Source: Muricea muricata (Eukaryota; Cnidaria; Anthozoa; Malacalcyonacea; Plexauridae). From it: 64,000 nt of DNA. A model generated the notes under the pieces. It saw only the letters and a list, made by a program, of their open reading frames with translations, did not search any database and was not told the origin of the DNA. Below are positions 44,857 through 57,109 of the stretch, in pieces (the stretch's first letter is position 1; each line of letters starts with the position of its first letter). Made by a program: the position numbers and the translations under genes. The stretch covers positions 1,550,001-1,614,000 of the forward strand of contig OY979719.1 of the NCBI GenBank assembly GCA_963855995.1, written 5' to 3'.

Positions 44857-47800
44857 ATGGGTATTCAAGGGCTTTTGCCGTTGTTAAAGTCCATCCAGCA
44901 GCCTATTTCTATATCGGAGTTGGCAGGCAGTACCGTGGGAGTAGATGTATACTGTTGGTTACACAAAGGAGCTTACGGATGTGCTTTAGAACTTGCTCAA
45001 GGAAACGACTCAGAGTTGTATGTTTTAAAATATATTGCTATTTGTACCAAACCAAGAAAAAGTGTGAACCTAGGACGCCCCCTGGGTTTCTACTGTTGTT
45101 AGCCCTCCTAGAACCATTTGCTTCCATCAGCCTTGCATGCTACGAAGGCAATTTACTTGTATCTTGTTGACAAGGGCACTTTGTGTTAACAAAATGCATA
45201 AATTAGATTATTATACGTTATACCAGTACCATAAATTTTTGTAAATACACATGCAATTGTTATAATTTAAATATACAAAATATTATGCATAATATTTTAC
45301 TAGGTATATCAACTATGTCATGAGAAGAGTGAATATGATGTTGTACTATAAAGTAAAACCAATTCTTGTATTTGATGGAGGATATCTACCTTCCAAGAGT
45401 GAAAAGGAGGCTGAAAGAAGAGAGTATGGGCTTAATCAAATTTGTGATTCAAACTAGAGTACCAAACTATTGGCACAATCTATTGCATCATTTGCTTATA
45501 CACCATCTGAGTATCGTGTTTGATATTTTCATTTATATTATTGCTCTATAAGAAAAAACGTACTTAAAAGAATAACATCTTGTAAACTCAAGATTCGAGC
45601 TTTCAAAACAAGACAACAATTTTGCGGTGATATTTCATCTCTATTTCAATGTCATTCACAAACTTGCTTTCATATTATACACAACGAAACAGGAAAAGAT
45701 GACATATTAGAAACATTACATTATATGTCAGTAGTGTAATGTTTTTGATGGAGTATATGTTTTTTTTATATTTTATTAAATTGTCTGCTGGTAATGATTA
45801 TTGCTTTAGCTCTTTGGATGCTCAACTCAAGTGCTCGACATATAGTCATTAGAGCTCACAAAGCAGCCCCCCCCTGCCCCCTGAGTGCTGCTAACAAATT
45901 AGTCTGCAATGTTTTACTAGGAGAAGACGAGATTACAAATCTCAAGGTCTGGGTCACCTCAGGAATGGAAACAGAACTCAAGCTATGGAATGTTTTCAGA
46001 AATCTATTGACATCACACCAGAGATGGCGCTCAATGTTATGAAAGTATGTGCCATTCTTCCTATATATTTTTATGTAAAAGATTGAAACATTAATCAAAC
46101 ACACATGCTTATTCCAAGGCCTTTTTTGGGAGTGCACACCTCCCCTAAAATTTTCAACACCTCCCCCATTTTTTATTTCTACACTATGTTGACTTAGATA
46201 TCATAGTAGCACCTCATGGTCTAGCAATTTATTCCAAGGCTGAATTTTAGGGTGAGGTGCACACCTCCCTTGGAATCACTTCATACCTCCCCTGAAATTT
46301 TCAACACCTTCCCTATTTTTATTCCTACCCTTTGTTGACTTGTAGAGATCATAGTTGCACCTCCCCTAAAAATCTTCTCACCTCCCCTTGCATTTTCTCC
46401 AAAACCCGGCCATGATTATTCAACTGCCAGCATGGTATGTACCTACAATTTTAAAGTTTTGAAACTATTATGCTTTGGGGGAGGTGTCAAACTCCTATGG
46501 CACCTCATCTCCAGTACCCTTGATCTGCATGGCATTTAGGTTTGTCGTGAGAAAGGTGTTGACTGTATCGTGGCACCGTATGAAGCAGATGCACAGCTTG
46601 CATATCTTATGAAAACTGGAATCACACAATGCACAATAAGCGAAGATTCTGATTTACTTGTCTATGGCTGTGAGAAGGTATGTACAGAAATAAATGCAGT
46701 CAACAGAAATTTGTAATGCTAAAACATTATTTTAATAAAATAGTTGGGAGATATGTACATGTTTATACAACATTTATACTCTCACTGGCCCAGTACAAAC
46801 ACATTGGCTCTAGCTCTAAGCCTCTAACTATTTATAGATTGAAAATTATATCTCAATCTCAACTTTCTTCATTAACTTTCCAGGTCTAATTTATGCTGTT
46901 GATGGTAATTCCTCACTACTTTCATTTTAGGTTGTCTTCAAAATGGATGCAAATGGGTCAGGCCTGATAATTGATCTTAAGCAATTGCCAAAGCTCAAAG
47001 GCCTTCGAATGGATGGCTTTACACAGCAGAAGTTTCGAGAAATGTGCATATTGTCAGGCTGTGATTATCTTCAGTCTGTTAAAGGAATGGGTTTGATTAC
47101 AGCTCATAAAATGCTAAGAGCTCACTCTTCTGTTAAGAAGGTAACATAACTAAGAATGTTTGAGAATGAAGAGAAACCAAGTAATGGATTAATCTATATA
47201 TTATCTACCTAAGAATTATTAATTTGTCTATATATTAATTTTGATATATTGATTACTATAGTTAACAATATAGTTATCAATTATATCACCCAAACACAAT
47301 ATATGTAGCTTGTTTTTACAAAGTCTTTTCAAACAAAATTATGAGCAAAATATACAGTAAAAAGCATTAGGGAATAGGTGATTAGCATGATAGTACAAAA
47401 TAAAAAAGATCCAAAAATAGACATCTTTTATTCCTGATATTCAAGGAAAAAAAACAAGAAAACGACAGAGTCGGTGATATTTTGTCTTCATTCCTTAAGT
47501 TGTCTGCTTGAGGTGGTTTTTTTAGCATGATAGCTCTGGAGATATGTATTTTATGATGTGATGAAATTGAACGTGGTTAGGTTGGTGATAGCAAAGATGG
47601 TGATAACCTTGATTTGTGATAACCTATAGTCATTACAATGATTGATACGTTTTATACAGCTGAAGAGAAAATAATGACAAACAACTTCAATATAATGTTT
47701 CTAAAACTTTCACCTTTGTTGTTCATAATTTATTTCTTGTTATTACTTTTTACAAGGAGGGATAGAAAAGGTTAGTTAAATTATTTTTGCTGCATGATGA

Positions 47801-50800
47801 ACATTTTAAATTTCAGCTAACCTTTTGTATCCATCCTCGTGAAAAGTAATAACAGGAAATAAACCTCAAAATGTTTCCTTTGTTGCAGCTCATCAGTACA
47901 TTGCGACTGAATACAAAGATGAATGTCCCAGTGGACTACGAGACAAGATTCCAGAAAGCAGAACAAACATTTCTCTATCAAATAGTGTTTGATCCGAAAA
48001 CAAATAAGCTGGTACCATTGAACCCAGTGCCTGATGAAATTAACCCTAGCCATTTGCACTTTGCTGGACAGTATCCTTTTTGCAGCACTGGGTGTTATGC
48101 AAACATTATAATCCTACCAATTCCTCAAATTCTTATTTAAATCCTCTGTGTCTTGGATGACATCACCTTAGACCCACCTTTTCGAAAAGGTGGTAAAATT
48201 GAAGAAAAGACACTTCGTCTTCGTTTCACGTATTTGTCACTTAATGCGTCAATGCTCCCCTCCAGTGCCACATAACATGTGTAAGTCTTTCCCTAACAAC
48301 TCGCAGTAGTTTGAAGTGGAAGCAAGAAGATGCTGTAGACCTTGCCATAGGGAATCTCAATCCTCTCACGGGCACAAAGATAGGCGATTTCAAGTTAACA
48401 AAGGTAGGTGAGATTAATACCGGAGGCAAGAAGCGAATCTCGGATCATCCCAATTGATTCATATTAATCTGACACTGCAGAGAACAACGAAAAATTCGTT
48501 GTCTCGAGCGGGATTCGAACTCGCATCTTCGGGTTTCTACCAATTGAGCTATCAAACCAACTGAGATTGGTAGCGAGTCTTATCCAATTTAAGTGCACGA
48601 AATATTTTCGTGACGACTTAACGCTTGTCTTTGAGGATGCGCAGTGTTTCAATTCTATTTAAGAACCATCCTCAGAGATATGAAAAACTAGATTTATATT
48701 AATCTGACAATGCAGAGAACAACGAAAAATTCGTTGTCTCGAGCGGGATTCGAAATAATTGAGGGATTATAAAATTGTACCTTTCTGAAACGCAGGTACT
48801 GTCATCTGAGGAAGGTGCAGAGAGAAGTTGGGAGAGTGAAAATACGCATTCCATGAAAGCATCGATATGTCCACAGGTGAAAAAATCGCGATCAGATCTT
48901 TCTTCGACCAAGAAAAAATACGATGCTGAGAAGAACTTGAATGGTACTGTGCGTGAAACGAAATCATCGGAGAAAGCAAACAGTCAGTTTTTTACTCCAG
49001 TGAGAAACAAAAGATCACGTACAAGTTCAGGTGAGTAAAAGTTATGGATGGGTCGATCAGTATTTTCTCATTCATGTTCTTCAAAAACATACACACTTGC
49101 TAGTTAATTTTAGCGAAAAGTGAGCCAAGACGACATTCGCTCAAGGACCGAGATCAGTTGAACCGTTTTTTTTACTCATGAAATCCAACATTGCTACTAC
49201 AAATAAGTTCTTTTTTGTTTAAACAGACGAAGTTCAACAAGAAAATTCAAAGTTAGCGAGACTGTACTCAACAAATGTGGAAGAAATGACGGTTGATATC
49301 AAGTTTGAAACAACAGAACAAACATCAGAATTAGGTGCAAAATTCCTATCCACTGTCCAACCACAACTCAAGATGAGACGAAATAATCCGTTCAGAAATC
49401 CAGTTATCAGAAAGCCCGATGAACAAAACGTACGCGTTGTTAGCAGGTACCGTACTAAACGTTTCCTTATAACCTCTTTAAATTATTTTTCCTTAACTTC
49501 GAATTCCTGGTCCATACTTGAGCGATAAAAAATTTTCGTTTGCAGGTATTTTGGTCTGGCAGGAATGGAAATCATAAAGAATGAACCGGTGTCAGAAGTA
49601 ACAGATAGTGGCGTTACAACGAACAATGAAGAGTCGTTAAATGAGCCAAAAGAAAACAGGAAAACTGAAAAGGGAGAAACGGATTCCCAAGGACCCACTT
49701 CTTCACAGAACGAATTTCTAAATTGCACCGAACAGGAAGACGGTGAGCTCCAAGAATCAGGTTATCTGAGCGGTAGTCAAACGATGGAGAATTCACCCAC
49801 GGACAATTGCACTGACCTAGAAGAGCAAGCTTACTCCCCACCTCTTCAGAAATACAGCCCACCCCTACCCAAAACAAGCTTCTCGCCCCTTCCCACAACA
49901 AACTTCCCACCCCTCCCGAAGTTCTCAACGGCGTCCACAAGTGGAAGTAACAAAGATCGAAACGTAGTAAAACAGAAATCGATATCTGGTCAAATGTCCT
50001 TGGATAGATTTGCGTTCAAGAAAGAGAAGGCAATAAATGAGAACGGCAAAGCAGACGCGATGATCACCACGTCGCCAAAACGGACCGCCTTAGCTGACCG
50101 CTCGCCACCAAATCACGAACTGGATGGGCGCTTTAATGATAGTCAACAAGATTTGATGAAGAATGAAAATCGGAAAGAAAATTGTAGGAATATCTTTGAA
50201 GATAAAAAATGGGTAATAATTTGAATGATAAGTGATTTGGGTATTTTTCAGGGGTGGACATGCGCAAGTGCTGCTATCCGTGCAATACAGCAGGGTCGCC
50301 ATCAACCCATACTAAGGCCTGTTTTGGACGTCGCATTTCTGTCGAATTTAATTCGTCGCGCTTAATATAAAAAATTCTATTTGACGTGAACTTGACATCT
50401 AAATGGATACAAGAGAATATTTTGAACCAGTTTTTGCTTGGAATTTCTAACGAACAACACATAAACTAAATTCGACGGAAATGCGACGTCTAAAATAGAC
50501 CTAACAGGCTTTGTGAGTGGTTGGTTATAACAATGAAAGACAATAAAGTATAGAAATTGTTTTTCTAAAGAACGAATCACAAACAATGATGACTTTTGTT
50601 TCAAAAGGCCAATCACAAGGCCTGATGATTTAGGTTGGTTTCCATTTTAACTGTATCCTAGCAAAACGTAGCGTATTCAATTGTGTCGATATCATTAGTT
50701 CTGCCTGATTGTTCACGAAATAATGAAATACGCTACGTTTCGCCACAGTAAAGGCAGTAAACAGTCGGGCCACTCAGCAGTGCGACATGTTCTTCTATTT

Positions 50801-51521
50801 TTATGCAATTGACTGGCCAGAACCTGCTTAATAAACATACGTAATGCGACATACGTGGAGAGACAAACTTAAAAGGTTCTGACTCGAGTTTCCTTTCTAT
50901 TTTATTTCTATTCTGTGGTTTTGCAACGATACGGTTGCAGGGAAAACTGCCTCAACTCCAACGAGAAAATGATGGCAAAAATGAACGCCTGATTTTATTC
51001 TTTTAGGCGAACGTAAAAAGTCCTGGAACTATTATGGCAAGAAAATCAAAATTACTTGGTAGGTAATCCGTTTCACCCACAGTTTTTTGCTATACTAAGC
51101 TAAAATCAATATCAAGATGTTTGCTTTAGCGACCTGCATGTGTATAGCTGCCTCCCTCCCCCCTCCCCTCTATGCCTTGGGAGTAATGAGAGGAATGTTT
51201 GGCCGTAAATCCGCAACGCGTTCTTTAGATAGCTAAATTTCGTCTCTGAATAGTTAGTTGGCTACCTAATAAAATAAAATCATCACGGGTGTCGACGTAC
51301 TCCTAAAAAACCCCAGTTTTTCTTTTCTATCTGTAGGTCTGCAAAGTAAGCCTACAACTGGACTTGGCAGATGTCGAACCGTGGGGCTCAGTCGACCGCG
51401 TAAAAATAGCAAAGATTCTGCGAAGAAAACAAATAACACTGTAGCGCCATTATTAAATTATTTTACTTACCGAGGTCGTGACAGAACATCGCAAGAAATG
51501 ACAGAACAGACAGGAGTCTGA
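44857..51521 (+). CDS. EXO1: EXO1, 5'-3' exonuclease 1 of the FEN1/XPG family
   Basis: Twelve exons, all in phase: 44857..45017, 45304..45423, 45921..46044, 46540..46677, 46931..47140, 47889..48070, 48307..48403, 48796..49030, 49227..49446, 49546..50212, 51007..51058, 51337..51521; 796 aa (human 846). EXO1 digests DNA 5' to 3' in mismatch repair and double-strand break resection. The N-terminus [11 protein letters not shown] and metal ligands sit at conserved positions: D30 (VDVYCW), D78 (LVFDGG), E150 and D152 ([12 protein letters not shown]), D171 and D173 (SEDSDLL), and D226 in the helix-turn-helix core [12 protein letters not shown]. Residues after about 345 are polar and poorly conserved. 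They include S495-R-Y-F, a possible MLH1-binding motif formed across the exon 9/10 junction, a short SPPLP-type repeat at 591-623 and a degenerate PCNA-box-like QMSLDRFA at 645-652. Introns 2, 3 and 7 carry repeats. Confidence 0.96.
45548..45796. mobile_element. Foldback MITE family A, copy in EXO1 intron 2
   Basis: AACATCTTGTAAACTCAAGA and CAACAATTTTGCGGTGATAT match the left arm of the 276-540 element. The right end is TTAAATTGTCTGCTGGTAAT, the family terminus. The right arm is otherwise diverged or replaced, so it no longer forms a long hairpin. Confidence 0.8.
46110..46395. repeat. Two direct copies of a CACCTCCC-rich repeat in EXO1 intron 3
   Basis: TTATTCCAAGGC, TGCACACCTCCC, AATTTTCAACACCT, TTTTTAT..CTAC, TGTTGACTT and ATCATAGT occur in the same order twice (from about 46110 and about 46226). 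A local tandem duplication with about 20% divergence by eye. Confidence 0.75.
48440..48760 (-). mobile_element. tRNA-derived SINE with a partial second copy, EXO1 intron 7
   Basis: On the minus strand the A box TAGCTCAATTGG (48540-48551) and the B box GAGTTCGAATCCCG (48509-48522) are intact, but too close together for a working tRNA, so the anticodon arm is collapsed. Downstream comes CAACGAATTTTTCGTTG, a small hairpin, then TCTGCAGTGTCAGATTAAT. The segment from the B box through that tail is repeated at 48694-48757. A fragment also occurs at 6172-6206. Pol III boxes plus dispersed tails indicate a SINE. Confidence 0.7.
50292..50650. mobile_element. Dispersed repeat B, copy 2, interrupted by a nested MITE (EXO1 intron 10)
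   Basis: Starts GGGTCGCCATCAACCCATAC and resumes at AACAGGCTTTGTGAGTGGTT, ending near GATTTAGGTTGGTTTCC. Compared with copies 1 and 3, it is split at about 50315 and 50503. The insert has inverted ends AGGCCTGTTTTGGACGTCGC / GCGACGTCTAAAATAGACCT, arms of about 40 bp. Confidence 0.75.
50650..50750. repeat. Short inverted repeat, about 100 bp
   Basis: ACTGTATCCTAGCAAAACGT..AGCGTATT is mirrored by AATACGCTACGTTTCGCCACAGT with a few mismatches. It directly follows repeat B in EXO1 intron 10. Confidence 0.6.
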
Positions 51522-51951
51522 CAAATATCTAATAGTCGTAGCATAGACTATCTGGTTTGCACAGTGAACTCCATGTATATCTGATGCTAGGTACCTCTCG
51601 ATTGTGCTCGGAAACGTTTGAGCAACTTTTAGATTGAAAACTTTTACATTAGGGAATGCTTACTTGTGATGGACGATTTCATTTTCTGCTGTACTTTTCT
51701 GATATAAAATATTTTTGGAAATCAATTTTGGAATTCGACAATATGACATGATAATAACCTGTTGTTGATCACATATATTTGCTAAATTGAGAAATTTGCG
51801 GAACAAAAATTGATATCATTATAAGAGATAAACAATATGGTTCGTCTCTGGAACAGTGTCATGTCATTTTTACAGAACCTGATATCGCCCTCATTGTGTG
51901 AGACTTGCAGTCATTGATAGAGCCCTAGGTTATAAAAACGTGCGACGTTAC

Positions 51952-52136
51952 CACAGAGAATACAGAGGTTCAACTTCTCATAGCTTAGCCAGTGCGCTAA
52001 GAAGAGGCCTTCTCCCCCTGGTCATTTTTAATGTCCATGATGAGTATTTTCAGGGAGGAGAATGCTTCTTTTTAGCACACTGGCTAAGCAAGGGTACGCT
52101 TAATTAATGAGAAGTTAAACCCCTGTATGCTCTGTG
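51952..52136. mobile_element. 185-bp foldback MITE downstream of EXO1
   Basis: CACAGAGAATACAGAGGTTC..AACTTCTCAT..CTTAGCCAGTGCGCTAA is mirrored by TTAGCACACTGGCTAAG..ATGAGAAGTT..CTGTATGCTCTGTG. The interior AGGCCTTCTCCCCCTGG resembles the centre of the 3279-3652 element (CAGTGCCCTAAA..CCCCCCGG), so it may be a distant relative. Confidence 0.75.
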
Positions 52137-52408
52137 ATGTTATGTTATATTTTATTCAATTGGAAGATTTAATGCTCTAGATATTATTGTTCGGAAAAAT
52201 GTCAAATTTTTATGATAACTGTTTTGTTATTTGTTAAACTTTTGTAAAAAAGTGTACTTTTAATTCAGACAAATTTTATTTATAAGATACATCCATGTAT
52301 CAAATATCTACAAATACTAGCAAACTTTTTATTAGAAATGATTATTAAATCTATTTAGTAGCACTTGCATAAATAAGTCTTTTAAAAGTTGTACATCAAT
52401 TAAAAACT

Positions 52409-52965
52409 TTATTGATAGTAACTATTTCGCGAGTTTTGCACCGTAAAAAGCCATAAATACTGGCTACAGGTATCAGTTCTTCTTTCCCTACTTGCATGGC
52501 CGCCTGATGTGATTTCAATTAATCCTTTTTCAAATGGCAATTTGTTCCATAACACTCGAAAAAAGGACCAGAATCTCCACGGATCTATGTAAACAGGCCG
52601 GGCTAAAAACTCTTCATGTAATCCTCCCCCCCCCCCCCAACAAGACCAAGGTTTGAACATGCATGCAAAACACAAACTTTGTACATTCAAATATTTTGCT
52701 TAACTCAAATTATCCTCAAAATTTGTCTATATCACAGATCTAGATACTCTTCTATACAACTACTGATAGAAAATACAGCACATTACCTTGAAATAAAGCC
52801 AGGATTGCTTCTATAAATGAAAGAAAATACTCGTTTCTTGCTGTCGCGGAAATTTTCTTTAAATTTTGGAATTTCCGACTGCCGATGAACCTTAATCTGA
52901 CCCTGTGCGCCAAGCAGTAGACGAATTGCGAATGACACGAAAGAGAAAAATATGCTAATTACCAT
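52409..52965 (-). CDS. Candidate small two-exon gene, unrecognised
   Basis: An ATG at 52965 opens a 60-codon frame with a hydrophobic start (MVISIFFSFVSFAIRLLLGA) and ends at a plausible donor (TTTCAAG|GTAATG near 52783). A CACGTG E-box lies within a few bases upstream of the ATG. About 95 bp further on, an open frame of about 75 residues (from LHEEFLARPVYIDPWRFW) runs to a TAA at 52409-52411 that overlaps AATAAA. The joining acceptor is not convincing: a poly-G run precedes it and the phases do not match a GT-AG pair. Composition looks protein-like, but I recognise no family. Confidence 0.25.
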
Positions 52966-53057
52966 TTCGGATCACGTGATTGTTGAATGACCCAGAAAAA
53001 GAATTTTGAATATTGGTTTGTTCCAGAATATTGAATATTGGGTTGTTCCAGAAAAGA

Positions 53058-53150
53058 AGGGTCGCCACCAACCTATACTAATTATATCAGGCTTTGTGAG
53101 TGGTTGGTTATAACAATGAAAGACAATAAACTATAAAATTTGTTTTTCAA
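53058..53150. repeat. Dispersed repeat B, copy 3 (partial)
   Basis: GGGTCGCCACCAACCTATAC, CAGGCTTTGTGAGTGGTTGG, TTATAACAATGAAAGACAAT. The copy stops where the larger repeat complex begins. Confidence 0.65.
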
Positions 53151-55020
53151 CACCTACTAAATCAAAGCCGTGTAGTCTTGTATTAAGTTGTTTAGCTATG
53201 TTTGACGATCATTTATGGCGTGGTCCTTGCAAGAAGGGTAGTCGAAGTCTTTTTTTACTTTTCCTCTTTATCGAGCTTTATATATGCCATTACGTTCAGT
53301 GTCCTTGATATAGGAGTCATATTTTTATGGCCTTGGGTTTAATTCCCAAACACTGAATGGCAGTCTTTAGCTCTTCCAAGTGATGAGATAACATATTGCA
53401 ACAACGTGGCACTGCGTTATCAGTTTACCTAGCCACTACGTCACACTGTAACCAATTTTCCAGCACATAAAAACGGACGTATAAACAACGACAGACAAAC
53501 ACATAATATTTTTTTAAGCATTAACTCAGAACTCCGCGATTCAGTTTGTATCAACGAGAAAGCTTGAGGTTCAAAGCTTGCACATAACCAATGCATTTTA
53601 TACATCACAAGTAAACCAAGTGCATTACCGTTGTCTTACAATCCCGAATTAAAGTTACGAGAGCCGCCGGCACAGTCAAACCTTTTAAATGCCGCCTTTT
53701 AGCTATTTCATATTTTATACAAACTAAATCGCAGAGTTTGAGTTAAGACGGCACATCATCAGCTCTTAGCAATCCCGACAATGGTGACGTTGTCGCACGG
53801 CATTGCGTTCAGTGTTCATGATATACGATTCATTCATTCATGGCCTTAGGTTTAACACAATAACTTTACCATTGTTGGGCGTGCTTGACAGCAGCCATGA
53901 AAAACCATTAACAATTTACTATAAAAGTAATGGAAAGTGAATCGGCAGCGTTCTCAGTTAAGGGCAAAAGAATAAACTATGTGTTTGGTTACAGTGTGAC
54001 GAGTAACTAGGCAAAGCAATAACTTAGCCGTCATCTTGCTGGAATGTTATCTCAGTACTTGAAAGTGCTGCATACTGCCATCCACAGAGTTTGGGAATCA
54101 AACCCAAAGCCATAAACAAACGACTCCTACATCAAGGACACTGAACGTAATGATGTAAAAAGTTTGATCAAGAAACAGCCGACAGAAAGTCAAATAGGCT
54201 TCCATTCTTGCAAAGACCTTCCCATAAAAGATAGTCGTTAAACATAGCTAAATAACTTAAAACATGACTACACGGCTTTCATTTAGTAAGCGTTGTCATC
54301 TTTGACTCTTTCCTGAAAGAAAAACTTGTTTTAAAGGCTTTAAAATGTTTGTGCATCTTCGCATTGTTAAGCATTATTACTTGGAAGAGCTAAAGACTGC
54401 CATTCAGTGTTTGGGAATTAAACCCAAGGCCATAAACAAATGACTCCTATATCAAGCACACTGAACGTAATGGCATATAAAGCCGATCAAGAGGAAAACG
54501 GCCCACTTAAAGTCAAAAAAGACTTCGACTGGGATTCTTGCAAAGACCTCGCCATAAAAGATCGTTAAACATAGCTAAACATCTCAATACATAACTATAC
54601 GGCTTTGATTTAGTAAGCGTTGTAGTCCTTGACTCTTTCCTGAAAGAAAAACTTGCTTTAAAAGCTTTAAAATGTTTGTGCATCTTCGCATTGTTAAGCA
54701 TTATTACTTAGAAGAGCTAAAGACTGCCATTCAGTGTTTGGGAATTAAACCCAAGGCCATAAATAAATGACTCCTATATCAAGGACACTGAACGTAATGG
54801 CATATAAAGCCGATCAGGAGGAAAACGGCCCACTGAAAATCAAAGAAGACTTCGACTGGGTTCTTGCAAATACCTCGCCAGAAAAGATCGTTAAACATAG
54901 CTAAACAACTTAAAAGATGGCTATACTGCTCTGATTTAGTAAGCATTGTAGTCCTTGACTGTTTCCTGAAAGAAAATACTTGCTTCGAACGCTTTAAAGT
55001 GTTTGCGCATCTTCGCGCAT
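53146..55020. repeat. Inverted and tandem repeat complex, unit about 320 bp
   Basis: The marker GACTCCTATATCAAGGACAC recurs in direct orientation at about 54122, 54442 and 54769 (spacings 320 and 327) and in inverse orientation near 53293-53312. A diverged partial inverse copy lies near 53795-53870. Each unit also carries AGCTAAAGACTGCCATTCAG, GGGAATTAAACCCAAGGCCA and GATCGTTAAACATAGCTAAA. This is a foldback element whose right arm was amplified in tandem. Confidence 0.85.
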
Positions 55021-55070
55021 CCATGCTAGTACCGTAAGCTTTGGGAAGAAGTCCGCCATGTATAACTGGC

Positions 55071-55221
55071 ACAGTGTAGTGGTTTACCAGACTAAACCAC
55101 TACACTGTAGTTTGACAGTGTGGTGGTTTAGTAGTGCCTTGAAGTCTTCTCGCCGCTATCTCTCGATGAAAACAACTTGCCTTCTCGAAGGAAGAGATTT
55201 AACGGCGAGAAGTCTTCAATG
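55071..55221. repeat. Two adjacent hairpins
   Basis: CAGTGTAGTGGTTTA / TAAACCACTACACTG (55071-55107) is a perfect 15-bp stem. TTGAAGTCTTCTCGCCG / CGGCGAGAAGTCTTCAA (55138-55220) is a perfect 17-bp stem around a GAGAGATAGCGGC-type loop. Confidence 0.8.
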
Positions 55222-57100
55222 CACCAATCCAACAGGCCTTTCCCCAACAGTCAAGTTAAGGAAATTTTCTTAAATATTAGTTAAAAGCAGTAGGCAAATA
55301 ACGTTTCCTCCTTGGCCTCGTGGTACTGCCTAGTGTTTTCCTCTACTTCACGCCCAGCTTTGACTTCAGTTTTGGGTGGATCGTCCACCAGTCTGTCCAA
55401 CTGAGCAAGTGAAGAATTAAATTCTCAGTGTGACTTGACCTGTCGACGATCCAGCTAAAATCAAAGTCAAACTATTTGGGCAATGAGAAAGACAGTTACC
55501 TTTACCTCTCGGCCACGAAGGGAAAGATACTTACCAATGAAAACTCGAACGGGTCTTTCCTTCTTCATCAGAATACAAATAAAAAAAATTACAAAAACGC
55601 CCCTTATATCGGCATTTCTTTTGCGAAATAAGCAAGTAAACTAAAAGTAAAGTTGTTAGAGAATCATCTGAGTGAAAAATAATGGCAAAAACACTTCATT
55701 CTCGCAATAGAATCGTACTTTAAGCTTTGTACAAAGATCATTAAACATTGTACATACGGGTATTTGCTGGCGGACAATGATCATCTGACGTCATTTGCTT
55801 ATGGATCTCGGAGAAGAAGCTTCGATATCCATGTCTGCCGACGAATATTTTGAAAGTCTTCAAAAATATCAATTGGGTCCATATAAATGGCAATTGATCC
55901 AATACATATGGCTAGGAAGATACAAAAGAGACATTAGAAGCAAATTGAAGCGAAAACGACGAAGAAATGGGAAGAAAACTGAGAAGCGAAATATGACGTT
56001 TTCAAAATAAATCAGAATCAAAATGGCGTCACCTTCTTGTCTAATGTAAAGATGCAACGAAAATCGCTCTAGTGTAGTTGGGCATCAACAATATTGGATT
56101 TTCATTACACATGCAAGTACTCTCTAACTATTCTATGTATCGTTTATATGTTAAATATGTTATTGTCTGTTTACCACGTCGAATCAAACTTTTTAAATTT
56201 CGTAAAGTTCAGATAATTGTGCTTATATAAATAAACGAGTTTCTATTTTGCTCTCTCTTGCTGAACCGTAAGAAAACGGTTCAAAATTGACTAGATTAAA
56301 GCAAAACCTGTTGGAGGTAAAATAATCAGTTCGTCCGGGTTATATAGCTGTACAGCTGATTCAGGCTAATGTTGAGACATTAATTTTGCTCGAGAAATTA
56401 AAATATTCGTCGCCTTCTGAAATGTTTCATTATTTTCATTTTCTAGCATATTTTGTTTTACATTTTAGATATTCCAGAGACTTTGTGAGACAACCACGTG
56501 ACAAATGCGATTGGAGAAGCTACACCAAACAATGACATTCAAGAACATTTAGTGGTAAGAAAACTAAATATTACAATATACTTTGCTATTTTTTTTTAAA
56601 TTTCACTGTTTTACCTGCTGCCCCATGCAACTCAATTTGAATATTGCACTTCAAGCCCTGGTTTAAACTCCCTCTACGCTCACTGGTATCCAATCTTCTT
56701 CCTTTTTACCTCCATCTTTTCCCAATTACCCCTCTCCTAAGATAGTACCACCTTCGTTTACTGCAAACCAATTTTTTTCCTGTTCATCCTTTTTTCCCTC
56801 AGTATCCTCCTGGTCATCCCCCTTTCCCCCTCAGTACCCTCCTGGTCACCATCTTGTTCCCTCAGTGCCCTCCTATACTATATTGATCTGACGTAGTTAC
56901 CATAGCCCCGAGAATTATGCATTTAGTTTATATTATTCAATCTGATTTATATGATGACCGCAGTGAAACACGGCCTGTTATTCACTTATTTTTCATTCAG
57001 CCTTTAACTAATCCAAGCAGTCTTCCTAATTACCCGAGTCCCATTTATTACCGATATTTTACAATTCCAAGAACGCTGTCACTTTTGCTAAACCTAAGTA
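55222..57100. other. Gene-poor stretch with one unsupported open frame
   Basis: A 71-codon frame at 55795-56010 (begins MLMDLGEEASISMSADEYFE, ends in a Lys/Arg-rich tail) has no splice or family support. 56793-56875 is a C-rich tandem repeat with three copies of CCCTCAGT(A/G)(T/C)CCTCCT. Nothing else was recognised. Confidence 0.4.
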
Positions 57101-57109
57101 AACCTAGCT

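Noticed and set aside
49614..49940. 108-codon minus-strand frame
   Set aside because: Antisense shadow of EXO1 exon 10.
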